A stretch of DNA of 64,000 nt from Herbiconiux solani NBRC 106740 (GTDB lineage: Bacteria; Actinomycetota; Actinomycetes; Actinomycetales; Microbacteriaceae). The position numbers were made by a program, and so were the translations under genes. Numbering within the stretch: the stretch's first letter is position 1; each line of letters opens with the position of its first letter. The notes under the pieces were generated by a model, which saw only the letters and a list, made by a program, of their open reading frames with translations, did not search any database and had not been told where the DNA came from. Of this stretch, positions 16,473-25,058 are shown piece by piece. The stretch covers positions 1-64,000 of the forward strand of contig NZ_BCST01000010.1 in NCBI RefSeq assembly GCF_001571005.1, in the 5' to 3' direction.

Positions 16473-17845
16473 CCATCGCGACGATCGACCCCACGACCGG
16501 GGAGACCCTGAAGGAGTTCACCCCGCACACGCCGGCCGAGATCGAGGAGAGGATCGCGGCGGCGCACGCGGCCTACCTCGAGCTCGCCGGCACGACCTTC
16601 GAGCAGCGGGCCGGGTGGATGCGCGCCGCCGCCGACATCCTCGAGTCCGAGGTCGACACGGTCGCCTCGCTGATCACCACCGAGATGGGCAAGACGCTGG
16701 CGACGGCCCGCTACGAGGCGCTCAAGTCGGCCACCGGCATGCGGCACTACGCCGACAACGCCGAGCGCTACCTCGCGCCGGAGCAGCCCGTCGACCCGGC
16801 GAAGGCCGGGGCCTCCGGGCTCAGCGTGCGCTTCGATCCGATCGGCGTGGTGCTCGCGGTGATGCCGTGGAACTATCCGCTCTGGCAGGCCATGCGGTTC
16901 GCCGCCCCCGCGCTGATGGCGGGCAACACGGGGTTGCTCAAGCACGCCTCGAACGTGCCGCAGAGCGCGCTCTACCTGGGCGAGCTGTTCGAGCGCGGCG
17001 GGTTCCCGCACGGGGCATTCCAGACGCTGCTGATCGAGGGCGCGCAGGTGGCGCCGCTGCTGGACGACCGGCGCATCCGTGCGGCCACGCTCACCGGATC
17101 GGTCGCGGCCGGCGCCTCGGTGGCTGCGGCGGCGGGCCGCAACGTCAAGAAGACGGTGCTCGAGCTCGGGGGCACGGACGTGTTCATCGTGCTGCCCTCG
17201 GCCGACGTGCAGCGCGCCGCGGAGCTCGGCGTGACCGCGCGGGTGCAGAACTCGGGCCAGTCGTGCATCGCCTCGAAGCGCTACTACGTGCACTCCGACG
17301 TCTACGACGACTTCGCCGGCCGCTTCGTCGAGGGCATGGCCGCGACGACGACCGGAGACCCGCGCGCGGAGTCGACGACCTTCGGGCCGCTCGCCACCGA
17401 GCGCGGGCGGAGCGACGTGCACGAGCTGGTCGAGGACGCGGTGGCCAAGGGAGCGACCGTGCTCACCGGCGGCACGCTGCCCGAGGGGCCGGGCTGGTAC
17501 TACCCGGCGACGGTGCTGACGGATGTCACCCCCGAGATGCGGATCTTCCGTGAGGAGTGCTTCGGACCGGTGGCCTGCCTCTACCGGGTCGACGGCATCG
17601 ACGAGGCCATCGAGCGGGCGAACGACTCGGACTTCGGGCTCAGCTCGAGCGTGTGGACGAACGACGCCGCCGAGATCGAGCGGTTGGGTCGCGAGATCGA
17701 CGCCGGCGGTGTGTTCGTCAACGGGCTCACGGCCTCGTTCCCGGCCGTGCCCTTCGGCGGGGTGAAGGACTCGGGCTACGGCCGCGAGCTCTCGGATCTC
17801 GGCATCAAGGAGTTCGTCAACGCGAAGACGGTCTGGCAGGCCTGA
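16469..17845 (+). CDS. NAD(P)-dependent aldehyde dehydrogenase (succinate-semialdehyde dehydrogenase-like)
   Basis: A 458-residue enzyme oxidising an aldehyde to an acid. The cofactor segment PIGVVLAVMPWNYPLWQ, LTGSVAAGASV, the general base Glu232 (VLELGGTD) and nucleophile Cys266 (NSGQSCIASKR) are all present, as is the C-terminal PFGGVKDSGYGREL. The sequence style is that of the short SSADH/GabD branch, but substrates in this branch vary. As last gene of the transporter-GMC operon (ATGA overlap) it probably handles an aldehyde formed later in the same pathway, possibly glyceraldehyde or a sugar aldehyde; that is inference. Confidence 0.92.
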   Translation: MTIATIDPTTGETLKEFTPHTPAEIEERIAAAHAAYLELAGTTFEQRAGWMRAAADILESEVDTVASLITTEMGKTLATARYEALKSATGMRHYADNAERYLAPEQPVDPAKAGASGLSVRFDPIGVVLAVMPWNYPLWQAMRFAAPALMAGNTGLLKHASNVPQSALYLGELFERGGFPHGAFQTLLIEGAQVAPLLDDRRIRAATLTGSVAAGASVAAAAGRNVKKTVLELGGTDVFIVLPSADVQRAAELGVTARVQNSGQSCIASKRYYVHSDVYDDFAGRFVEGMAATTTGDPRAESTTFGPLATERGRSDVHELVEDAVAKGATVLTGGTLPEGPGWYYPATVLTDVTPEMRIFREECFGPVACLYRVDGIDEAIERANDSDFGLSSSVWTNDAAEIERLGREIDAGGVFVNGLTASFPAVPFGGVKDSGYGRELSDLGIKEFVNAKTVWQA

Positions 17846-17852
17846 TCCCGCA

Positions 17853-17895
17853 GCGCCCGGTACCGGCGGCCAGGGCGGTCGCCGGTGCCGGGCGC
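17853..17895. terminator. Bidirectional hairpin terminator
   Basis: A 16-bp stem with one G-U pair (GCGCCCGGTACCGGCG at 17853-17868, CGCCGGTGCCGGGCGC at 17880-17895) between the convergent ends of the aldehyde dehydrogenase and the membrane protein. Confidence 0.75.
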
Positions 17896-17913
17896 CGGCA
17901 TGCCCGGGGCGGG

Positions 17914-18429
17914 TCAGTGCAGCAGGAGCATGAGCCCCAGCTGCACGGCGGTCAGCCCGAACACCAGGGTCCCCGGCACCAGCGATCCGCCGCGGGCTCG
18001 GCGGAGGGCGATCACCGCGGCGCGCACCACGAACCAGACCACGAGCACCACCGCGGGGTCGGTCGCGAGCCCCCACGGGGTCAGGGCGGAGCCGGTGGCA
18101 TGATGCCCCCACATCGCACCCGCCCCGCCGGCGGCCGGCTCGGCGGCGGCTGTCGCCCCGGCCATCGGCAGCGTCAGCAGCGCCATGGCCCACAGGTCGA
18201 GGATCGCCTCCCGGGCCCAAGCGGCGGTGCGCGCCCTCGGGGCGATCAGCAGCGAGGTCAGGATGCACGCGGCCGCGACCGCGAGCGACACACCGGAGCG
18301 CGACCCGGCGGCCGCGAGCAGGAGCACGAGCATCCCGCCCGCCATCACGGCGTGCGGCCACACCATCAGATGCGGCGCCCGCCCCACAGGGCGCGCGCGG
18401 ACGCCGCCGGAGGCGACGAACCCGGTCAT
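17914..18429 (-). CDS. Small integral membrane protein of the amine oxidase operon
   Basis: A 171-residue protein, last in the minus-strand operon and coupled to the kinase gene by ATGA at 18426-18429. Four hydrophobic segments are visible: MAGGMLVLLLAAAG, VSLAVAAACILTSLLIA, LWAMALLTLPMAGATAAA and VLVVWFVVRAAVIAL, with a final LVFGLTAVQLGLMLLLH. Several His and Met residues lie near the membrane (HLMVWPHAVM, MWGHHATG), a feature sometimes linked to copper handling, which would suit the copper amine oxidase two genes upstream. I know no family for it and this role is only a suggestion. Confidence 0.65.
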   Translation of the reverse strand: MTGFVASGGVRARPVGRAPHLMVWPHAVMAGGMLVLLLAAAGSRSGVSLAVAAACILTSLLIAPRARTAAWAREAILDLWAMALLTLPMAGATAAAEPAAGGAGAMWGHHATGSALTPWGLATDPAVVLVVWFVVRAAVIALRRARGGSLVPGTLVFGLTAVQLGLMLLLH

Positions 18430-19427
18430 CGAGCCGGGAGGGCTCCGGCGCCGACCAGGCGCGCCGCGAGCTCGACGGCACCCGTGACGGGTGCGCGGTC
18501 GAGCAGGGCGACAGCGAGGCCGGGGTGGCGCGCGGTGACGAGCGCCGACATCCGGTCGAAGAGCACGGGCTGCGCCGTCACGACCGAGCCGGCCGCGATC
18601 ACGTCCGAGCCGATCGCCCCGTGGGCGAGCAGCTGGTCGACGAGCCGGGCCAGGTGGCTGGCGGCGCCGTCGATGACCAGGGCGGCCTCGACCGAGCCGT
18701 TCTCGGCGGCCCGGAAGACCGCGGGCGCGTGCGGGCCCCAGTTCTCGGTCGTCGGGTCGTCGTTGACGGCGCGGGCGAGGCGTTCGGCGTCGGCCACCCC
18801 GAAGCTCTCGAGCAGGATGCTGAGGAGCGGGTCGGCGGTGCCGGTGCCGTCCGGGCGAGCGACCCCGCCCGAGTCCGCGGCCGCTGCCGCGGCCGCTGCC
18901 CCGATCCCGGCATCGATGCCCGCGTCGATCCCGTCGTCGTGTCGCGCGAGCGCGCGCTTCACGGCCTCGCGCACGATGCCGGCGGCCCCGGCGTCGTCGC
19001 CGATCACCGAGCCCCAGCCTCCGGCGGTGAGGAAGGAGCCGTCCTCGTCCCAGCCGACCCCGATGGCTCCGGTCCCGGCGATCAGGCCGATCACGTGCTC
19101 GAGCCCCGCGGCCGGCGCGATCAGCGCCGCGTCGTTGACGGCGACCGTGGGGACGCGCAACCGGTTCGTCAGCGCTGTGCCGAACTCGAGCATCAGTGCC
19201 GTGTTGTCCAGGCCCTGCGCGCCGATGCCGAGCGCCGAGACCGGGCCGGGCAGCGCGGGCGCGAGCGTCTCGAGCGCCGCCGCGATCCAGGCGACCCCGT
19301 GCTCGACCGGCTCGGCGTCCCAGTCGTGGGAGGGCAGCGTCGTCTCGGTCACGAGCCGGCGGGCGCCGTCCTCCGCCCGCACGGCGGCCTTGGTGCCGCC
19401 GATGTCGAGTCCGATGAACAACGTCAT
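18426..19427 (-). CDS. BadF/BadG-type ATPase, N-acetylglucosamine kinase-like sugar kinase
   Basis: A 333-residue ASKHA-fold kinase. The phosphate-1 motif LFIGLDIGGTKAAV, the segment VPTVAVNDAALIA, phosphate-2 VIGLIAGTGAIGVGW and LTAGGWGSVIGDDAGAAG follow the order in N-acetylglucosamine kinases of the BadF/BadG superfamily; AAGSVVTAQPVLFDRM is the adenosine site. It should phosphorylate a hexose or hexosamine imported by the neighbouring transporter. A low-complexity run (DDGIDAGIDAGIG then eight Ala) interrupts the second domain near residue 165 and looks like a recent repeat. ATG at 19427 overlaps the SIS gene stop; downstream the membrane protein overlaps in turn. Confidence 0.85.
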   Translation of the reverse strand: MTLFIGLDIGGTKAAVRAEDGARRLVTETTLPSHDWDAEPVEHGVAWIAAALETLAPALPGPVSALGIGAQGLDNTALMLEFGTALTNRLRVPTVAVNDAALIAPAAGLEHVIGLIAGTGAIGVGWDEDGSFLTAGGWGSVIGDDAGAAGIVREAVKRALARHDDGIDAGIDAGIGAAAAAAAADSGGVARPDGTGTADPLLSILLESFGVADAERLARAVNDDPTTENWGPHAPAVFRAAENGSVEAALVIDGAASHLARLVDQLLAHGAIGSDVIAAGSVVTAQPVLFDRMSALVTARHPGLAVALLDRAPVTGAVELAARLVGAGALPAR

Positions 19428-20449
19428 GCGACGGTGCCCGACGAGGAGGTCTCGACCTTGGTGTCGGCGTTGTGGAAGACGAATTCCTCCACGTCGATGC
19501 CGCGCACGAAGGCCATGTCGTTGGCGAAGGCCTGCATGACGAGCGCCTCGAGGATGGCCCGCTGGGCCGCGTGCCGCCGCGGCAGCGGGATGACGGTGAG
19601 CGACTCGGTCTCCGGCACGTCCTGCGAGGTGATCAGCACCACGCGGTGGCCGGCGGCGCTCAGTGTCTGGGCCAGGTCGATCTCCCGTTCGTCGCCGAGC
19701 ACGATGTGCATCCCGTCGCCGGCCGACTCCATCGATCCGTGCAGGTACTGGCGGGTGCTCATCGCTGTGGAGTGTACCCGCGCGACCTCGCGGAACAGCA
19801 GGGCCCCGGCCTCGGCCGAGCCCACGGCGGGACCGGCCCCGACGAAGTCGGCGGTGGGCGCGGCGGCGAAGCGCGAGGCGATCGAGATCGAGCGCTGGGC
19901 GAGCTGGGCCTCCACGGCCCGCACGTCACCGGGCAGCAGGGCCCACTGCGGGTCGAGCTCACCGCCGTCCCAGAGATCGGCGATCATGCCGAGGGCGACG
20001 ATGGTCGCCGTGTAGCCGATCGTCGAGGCGTAGCTGTCGGGGATGTTGCCGAGCACGAGCGCCCGGTCGACGACCGACGAGATGGGGGAGGGGTCGTTGT
20101 TGACGACCGCGAAGCGCAGCGCCGGCTCGACGGATTTGAGCACCGCGAGGGTCTCCGAGCTCTTCCCGCTCTGCGAGATCCCGATGATGGGATGCACGCT
20201 CTCCGGGAACGGCAGCGGGTGGTCGCCCGCGCCGAGCCGCCACGAGTGGATGCCGCGCTTCCGCAGCGCCCAGACCGGGGCGGCGGCCGCGGCGAGACTC
20301 GCGCCGATGCCCACGAAGATCGGCCCGGGGCCGCTCAGCGCTCCGGCGGCCTGGAGGGCGAGTGCGTTCTCGGCGATCCGTGCGATCGCGTCGTCGAGCT
20401 GTTCGGCTTGCTTCCGACGCGCCTCGACGAGGGGGATGTAGCCCTTCAC
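19424..20449 (-). CDS. SIS-domain sugar isomerase/deaminase/deglycase
   Basis: A 341-residue protein with two SIS folds, as in GlmS isomerase domains, AgaS and the fructoselysine-6-phosphate deglycase FrlB. SIS-1: PIFVGIGASLAAAAAP and the phosphosugar loop ISQSGKSSET. SIS-2: DFVGAGPAVGSAEAGALLF then REVARVHSTAMSTRQYLHG, where related enzymes hold catalytic Glu and His, and HRVVLITSQDVPETES. The GTG at 20449 overlaps the amine oxidase stop (GTGA). The kinase follows directly, so a phosphorylated amino sugar or Amadori-type sugar-amine is a plausible substrate. The exact reaction cannot be read from the sequence. Confidence 0.85.
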   Translation of the reverse strand: MKGYIPLVEARRKQAEQLDDAIARIAENALALQAAGALSGPGPIFVGIGASLAAAAAPVWALRKRGIHSWRLGAGDHPLPFPESVHPIIGISQSGKSSETLAVLKSVEPALRFAVVNNDPSPISSVVDRALVLGNIPDSYASTIGYTATIVALGMIADLWDGGELDPQWALLPGDVRAVEAQLAQRSISIASRFAAAPTADFVGAGPAVGSAEAGALLFREVARVHSTAMSTRQYLHGSMESAGDGMHIVLGDEREIDLAQTLSAAGHRVVLITSQDVPETESLTVIPLPRRHAAQRAILEALVMQAFANDMAFVRGIDVEEFVFHNADTKVETSSSGTVA

Positions 20450-22437
20450 GCGTGGCCTCCGTTCTGGTGCGGGTGTTCCTGGTGGTGGTCGTGTCCCGGG
20501 GCGCAGTGGTCGCTGGTGGTCTCGGGGATGTCGAGGGTGGGGTTGCGCCCGAAGAAGTTGTGGGGCTTCAGGGTGAACCCGGCGGTGTCGACGGGCATGA
20601 TGGGCCAGTCCTCGAGGCGGGGGAAGTGGGTGAGGCCGAAGGTGTGCCAGAGCACGATGTCGGCGCCGTCGATGGGGCGGTCCTGCTCGACCCATTCGGG
20701 GAGGCCGGAGCCGCCGGGGTGCATGTTGACGAAGTCGCCGGCGGGATAGTTCTCGTCGGGGTCGTAGGCGGTGACCCAGAGGTGTTTCGTGGCGTAGGTG
20801 GCGCGCTTGTTGATGTCGGAGTCGGTGTCGGCGAGGAGCGCGGGTTGGCCTTCGGGGGCGAGCACCCAGCCCACGGGGTTCCCGAGCCGGTTGTCGACGG
20901 TGGGGTTGACGATGTGCCAGACGCGGCCGCGGGCGTTGTCGGCCATGCGTCGGGCGTCTTTCTCGGTGGCCAGGCGGGTGACGGTCTGGGTGAAGCCGGT
21001 GCCGGTGGGGTTGCCGGGGCCGCGGGGCACGAGGGCGGCTTCGAGTTCATCGACGGCGTTGTCCGGGCCGTCGATCATGGTGTCGAGGCGGGCGCTGAAC
21101 AGGTGCTGGTGGTACGGGGCACCGAGCCCGGGCGCGAGTTCGGAGGCGAACGGGTAGCCCGGTGCGGGGTAGGCGGAGGTGAAGACGACGCCGGTGGCCT
21201 TGACCTCGAGGCGGATGCTGCCGTCGAGGGAGAAGTACCAGTAGAACCCGTAGTCGTAGTTGCCGACGGTCACGAAGAACGAGATCACCAGGCGGCGGTT
21301 GCGGCGGGAATCGCTGGATCCGTTCCAGTTGTCCGAGTGCTTCCAGAGGATCCCGGCGTCCTCCTCGTGGATGCAGATCGCCTGCGGCACGATCCGGGCG
21401 TGGCCGTCGTTGCCGGCCATGACCGCGTCGAGGTAGGTGATGTCGCCGACGCAGTCGCAGCCGAGTTCGAGGGAGTTCGCGAACCCGCCGAGGAGGTACT
21501 CGCCGCAGTCGAAGAAGTTCTGGAACCAGCGCTGGGGTGCGGGGTCGCCGTAGGGGACCATCATCTCCGCGATCGACGCCCGGTAGAGCACGGGCCGCTG
21601 GGCGCCGGTGGCAGGGTCGCGGATGCCGATGTTGTGCAGCACGAGGCCCTCGCGCTGGTCGAACCCGACCTGCACCCGCCACCCCAACCAGTCCAGGACC
21701 CCGTCCTCGTCGATGGTGAAACTGGGTCCTTCGGGCTGGGTGATCTGGATCGGCTTCATCCCCGCCCGTGGGGTCTCGTTCACCCAGGAGGGAAGGTGGA
21801 AGTTCCCGTCCTCCTCCGGGACGGGGAACTCGACGTAGTCGTGGACTTCGAGCACTTCCCGGTTCGCGACGTCCACGATCACGGTGACCCCGTCCACGGG
21901 GTGGGCCCAGCCGAGGTCGTCGGGGGTCTTCTGCAGGAAGGTGAAGCAGCGCTGCAACCGGCGACCGGCTTCATCCGTGCTGAGCACGCCGGCCGAGAGG
22001 GGGTTCACCCGCAGCGTGCTGACATCGGTCAGGCCCCGCTTGGCCATCGCGGCCAGCCACCGCGCATCCTGATGGACGAGCTCTTCGACCAGCGAGAACT
22101 CCAGCAGCACCACCGGCGCCTGCCCGTCCGTGACGGGGTCGAGGTCATGCACCGAGACGACCGTGCCGGTGGCCGGGACCACGATCACGTCCTGCGAGAC
22201 CGCGGTGCCCATGTCGACCAGCATCACCCGGATGCGCCGGGTCGCCGCATCCACCGGCCCGCCCGCGATCAGCGGCCGCTTGTCCGGCTCGGCCAGGCCG
22301 AGGTAGGCCACGTGCGTGTCGGCGCCGAGCAGCCCCGCCTCGTCGAGGGCGGTGCGCACCCGCTCGATCTCGTCGGCGGTGATCGTGCGCAGGGCGGGGG
22401 CCAGACGCTCGGTCAGGTCGGGGACGGGTGTGCTCAC
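20446..22437 (-). CDS. Copper-containing primary amine oxidase (phenylethylamine oxidase-like)
   Basis: A 663-residue quinoprotein converting a primary amine, oxygen and water to aldehyde, ammonia and peroxide. All key parts are visible: topaquinone precursor Tyr394 in VGNYDYGFYW, catalytic base Asp310 in WFQNFFDCGEYL, copper ligands His443 and His445 in PYHQHLFSAR and a third His in VLWHTFGLTHFP. It closely resembles the Arthrobacter globiformis phenylethylamine enzyme in size and motifs; no signal peptide is seen. The GTG at 22437 follows GAGAGG. The last 20 residues are His-rich (HCAPGHDHHQEHPHQNGGHA), perhaps for copper loading. Unusually, it is coupled by GTGA to a SIS-domain sugar enzyme. 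Confidence 0.95.
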   Translation of the reverse strand: MSTPVPDLTERLAPALRTITADEIERVRTALDEAGLLGADTHVAYLGLAEPDKRPLIAGGPVDAATRRIRVMLVDMGTAVSQDVIVVPATGTVVSVHDLDPVTDGQAPVVLLEFSLVEELVHQDARWLAAMAKRGLTDVSTLRVNPLSAGVLSTDEAGRRLQRCFTFLQKTPDDLGWAHPVDGVTVIVDVANREVLEVHDYVEFPVPEEDGNFHLPSWVNETPRAGMKPIQITQPEGPSFTIDEDGVLDWLGWRVQVGFDQREGLVLHNIGIRDPATGAQRPVLYRASIAEMMVPYGDPAPQRWFQNFFDCGEYLLGGFANSLELGCDCVGDITYLDAVMAGNDGHARIVPQAICIHEEDAGILWKHSDNWNGSSDSRRNRRLVISFFVTVGNYDYGFYWYFSLDGSIRLEVKATGVVFTSAYPAPGYPFASELAPGLGAPYHQHLFSARLDTMIDGPDNAVDELEAALVPRGPGNPTGTGFTQTVTRLATEKDARRMADNARGRVWHIVNPTVDNRLGNPVGWVLAPEGQPALLADTDSDINKRATYATKHLWVTAYDPDENYPAGDFVNMHPGGSGLPEWVEQDRPIDGADIVLWHTFGLTHFPRLEDWPIMPVDTAGFTLKPHNFFGRNPTLDIPETTSDHCAPGHDHHQEHPHQNGGHA

Positions 22438-22493
22438 GGCGGAGTCCTCTCGGGGCAGGGGAAGGATGGGGGGACGAGCGGATGCGGGGGTCG

Positions 22494-23528
22494 TCACGGG
22501 TACACGACCGGCTCCCACTGCCCGGTGCGCATGGACCGGTAGCAGGCGTCGATGATCGTGTTGACGATCAATCCGTCGTAAAAGGTCTCGGAGGGGGCGG
22601 TGCCGGCCTCGAAGTGCGTGATGAAGTGCCGGAACTGCTGCGAGAAGCCGTAGGCCCGCGTCTCCTCCGGAACCGGGTAGACCCAGCCGGTGTCGGCATC
22701 CGCCTTCTCGACCAGGTAGCCGATCGGCTTCTCGATGAAGCCCCAGACGGGGGTCTGGGAGGTGTCGGTGATGATGCGGCCGCCGCTGCCGACGAACTCG
22801 TGGCGGAGCGCCATGCCGCCCTTCTCGATCCACGACGACTCGATCGTGGCCAGCTGGCCTCCCGCGAAGCGGAGCCAGGCGGTCGCCGTGTCCTCTCCGG
22901 TGGTCTTGTCGCCGTGGACGAGGGTGGCGCCCCAGGCCATGACGTCGACCACCCGGTTGTCCTTGCCGAAGAAGTGGCGGGCGGATTCCACGGTGTGGCA
23001 GCCCATGTCGAGCAGGGCGCCGCCGCCCGCGGTCTCCGCATCCCAGAAGTGCGCGGCATGCGGGCCGGAATGACCCTCGCGGGCGCGCATGGTCAGCACC
23101 TCGCCGATCCCACCGGCGGCCACCATCTCGTGGGCCTTCACGATGTTCGGCGAGAACACCGAGCTCTCGGCGTAGCCGTGCCAGATGCCGGACTCCTGGA
23201 CGACGGCGACGATCTCGGCCGCCTCCGCAGCGGTGCGGGCGAGGGGCTTGGTGCAGATGACGGCCTTGCCGAAGCGGGCGGCGGCGCGCACCGCCTCGAC
23301 GTGCACCTCGTTCGGCAGTGCGACGACCACCACGTCGACGGCCGGATCGGCGGCGAGCCCCTCCAGCGTCTCGTGGCTGTTCGGGATGCGCCACCGCTCG
23401 GCGAACCGTGCGGCGGATTCCGGGGTGCGCGAGTAGTTCGCCACCAGGTCGGCCGAGCGCACGTCCTGCAGCGCGTCGGCGTAGCACTCGGCGATGAAGC
23501 CCGAGCCGAGGATTCCGATTCCTGTCAT
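22494..23528 (-). CDS. Gfo/Idh/MocA-family oxidoreductase (operon lead gene)
   Basis: A 344-residue NAD(P)-dependent dehydrogenase. The Rossmann start is IGILGSGFIAECYADAL; the conserved lysine is in AVICTKPLAR (the common EKP is TKP here); the second domain shows GGGALLDMGCHTVESARHFFG, where the GxHxxD-type histidine sits. These enzymes oxidise or reduce sugars, inositols or their keto forms. ATG at 23528 faces the divergent binding-protein gene over a 146-base AT-rich control region. The amine oxidase start lies 56 bases downstream, so all five minus-strand genes probably form one transcript. Confidence 0.9.
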   Translation of the reverse strand: MTGIGILGSGFIAECYADALQDVRSADLVANYSRTPESAARFAERWRIPNSHETLEGLAADPAVDVVVVALPNEVHVEAVRAAARFGKAVICTKPLARTAAEAAEIVAVVQESGIWHGYAESSVFSPNIVKAHEMVAAGGIGEVLTMRAREGHSGPHAAHFWDAETAGGGALLDMGCHTVESARHFFGKDNRVVDVMAWGATLVHGDKTTGEDTATAWLRFAGGQLATIESSWIEKGGMALRHEFVGSGGRIITDTSQTPVWGFIEKPIGYLVEKADADTGWVYPVPEETRAYGFSQQFRHFITHFEAGTAPSETFYDGLIVNTIIDACYRSMRTGQWEPVVYP

Positions 23529-23674
23529 GAGCGAAACAATACCTCTAGAAACAAGAACGAGACAATCAGGCGAAACATGTTCGTTACATTAAGACCTCTT
23601 GTAACCTCATGTACTCGATGTATATGCTGTCGAAATCCCGCAATCACAAACCACTAGAAGAAGAAGGAGGCGCC
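23529..23674. promoter_or_regulatory. AT-rich divergent control region
   Basis: The 146-base gap between the divergent oxidoreductase and binding-protein genes is much more AT-rich than its surroundings. It holds three GAAACA repeats (near 23532, 23548 and 23571), the near-palindrome CGAAACATGTTCG, and a strong AAGGAGG at 23664-23670 for the GTG at 23675. It probably carries both promoters and operator sites; single boxes could not be fixed with confidence. Confidence 0.6.
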
Positions 23675-24964
23675 GTGCGATCCAAACTCGTGCCCATAGC
23701 GATCACCACAGCAAGCCTTGTCATGCTCGGTCTGGCCGGATGCTCCACGGGCGGATCCTCGTCGTCCACCGACGCCGCCGGCGGCGACGTGACCCTCACG
23801 CTCGCCACCTGGCGTACCGAGGACACGGCGATGTGGGAGGACGAGATCCTCCCCGCGTTCGAATCGTCCCACCCCGGGATCACCGTCGACTACGCCCCCG
23901 TCGGCACCGACGACTACAACGCGGCCATCCAGTCGCAGATCGAGGGTGGCACCGGCGCCGACCTGATCATGTGCCGCCCGTTCGACGTCAACCGCGCCTG
24001 GATCGATGACGGCTACTTCGCCCCGCTCAAGGGCACCGACGCCGTCTCGCACTTCGACGAGACCGCCCTCGCGGCCTGGACCGACACCGACGGCAACCCG
24101 TTCTGCGTGCCGACCGCATCCGTGCTCGCCGGCTTCTACTACAACACCGCGATCTTCGACGAGCTGGGCCTCAAGGTACCGACCACCCAGGCCGAGCTGC
24201 TCGACGTGCTCGACACGATCAAGCAGAGTGGCAAGTACGAGCCCCTCGCCCTCGGCTCGGCCGACGGTTGGCAGCTCGCCTACAACGTGCTCTACAGCAT
24301 GGGGCCGAACTACTGGAACGGCGAAGAGGGCCGGCTCGGGCTGATCGACGGCAGCCAGAAGCTCACCGATCCCGACTTCGTCGCCGCCTTCGACGCCTTC
24401 GACTCGCTGAAGCCGTACCTCCCGGCCGGCTACGAGTCCCTCACCTATGAGGACATGATGCAGCTGTTCACGCTGGGCAAGGCCGCGATCATCCCCGACG
24501 GCTCGTGGGACATCAGTGCCGCGACCGCCACGGGGCTGGATGTCGGCGTCTTCGGCGCTCCCGTCGCCAAGGCCGGCGACCAGCGGTACCAGCAGGAGAT
24601 GCCCGACCAGGGCATCGGCATGAACGCCAAGACGGAGCACCAGGAGGCGGCGCAGCAGTTCCTCGACTGGCTCGCGACGCCGGAGTTCCAGAGCCTGTAC
24701 GTCAACAAGCTGCCGGGATTCTTCGCCATGGGCGACGAGCCGGTAACCTACGACGACCCGCTGGCCCAGAAGTTCGCCGATCTGAAGACCGACGCGGAGC
24801 TCACGCCCCGCCTGGCCCTGGATCGCCTCAGTGCCGGGACGCCCCCGCTCGACGACGAGATCTGGGTCGCCCTGCAGAACATGTACAACTCCGACCTGAG
24901 CGCGAAGGATGCGACCGCCGAGCTCCAGGCGGGTCTGGACACCTGGTACAAGCCGGGTCAGTAG
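23675..24964 (+). CDS. Solute-binding lipoprotein of a CUT1 sugar transporter
   Basis: A 429-residue extracytoplasmic receptor of family 1. GTG at 23675 has a perfect AAGGAGG. The signal peptide ends in LGLAGC, then a Gly/Ser/Thr linker. The body shows VTLTLATWRTEDTAMWEDEI, AIQSQIEGGTGADLIM, AGFYYNTAIFDELGLKVP, FTLGKAAIIPDGSWDIS and EAAQQFLDWLATPEFQ, the standard order for oligosaccharide or glycoside receptors. Two permeases follow. The ligand is unknown; the divergent amine oxidase/SIS/kinase operon suggests a sugar-amine or amino sugar. Confidence 0.92.
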   Translation: MRSKLVPIAITTASLVMLGLAGCSTGGSSSSTDAAGGDVTLTLATWRTEDTAMWEDEILPAFESSHPGITVDYAPVGTDDYNAAIQSQIEGGTGADLIMCRPFDVNRAWIDDGYFAPLKGTDAVSHFDETALAAWTDTDGNPFCVPTASVLAGFYYNTAIFDELGLKVPTTQAELLDVLDTIKQSGKYEPLALGSADGWQLAYNVLYSMGPNYWNGEEGRLGLIDGSQKLTDPDFVAAFDAFDSLKPYLPAGYESLTYEDMMQLFTLGKAAIIPDGSWDISAATATGLDVGVFGAPVAKAGDQRYQQEMPDQGIGMNAKTEHQEAAQQFLDWLATPEFQSLYVNKLPGFFAMGDEPVTYDDPLAQKFADLKTDAELTPRLALDRLSAGTPPLDDEIWVALQNMYNSDLSAKDATAELQAGLDTWYKPGQ

Positions 24965-24973
24965 AACCCACCA

Positions 24974-25005
24974 CCGTGCCGGGCGGCCGAGGTCGCCCGG
25001 CACGG
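24974..25005 (+). terminator. Stem-loop between binding protein and permease
   Basis: CCGTGCCGGGCG (24974-24985) pairs with CGCCCGGCACGG (24994-25005), a perfect 12-bp stem with an 8-base loop. Placed inside an operon, it probably lowers permease expression relative to the receptor rather than ending transcription fully. Confidence 0.7.
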
Positions 25006-25058
25006 CCCCTCCCGCCCTCGGTGCGCTCACCCGCACCGGCCCGAACCAAGAGAGTCAG

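Noticed and set aside
20446-23487. An N-terminally extended 1013-residue amine oxidase
   Set aside because: The extension is an out-of-frame shadow of the oxidoreductase at 22494-23528; the GTG at 22437 has a ribosome site and matches homologues.
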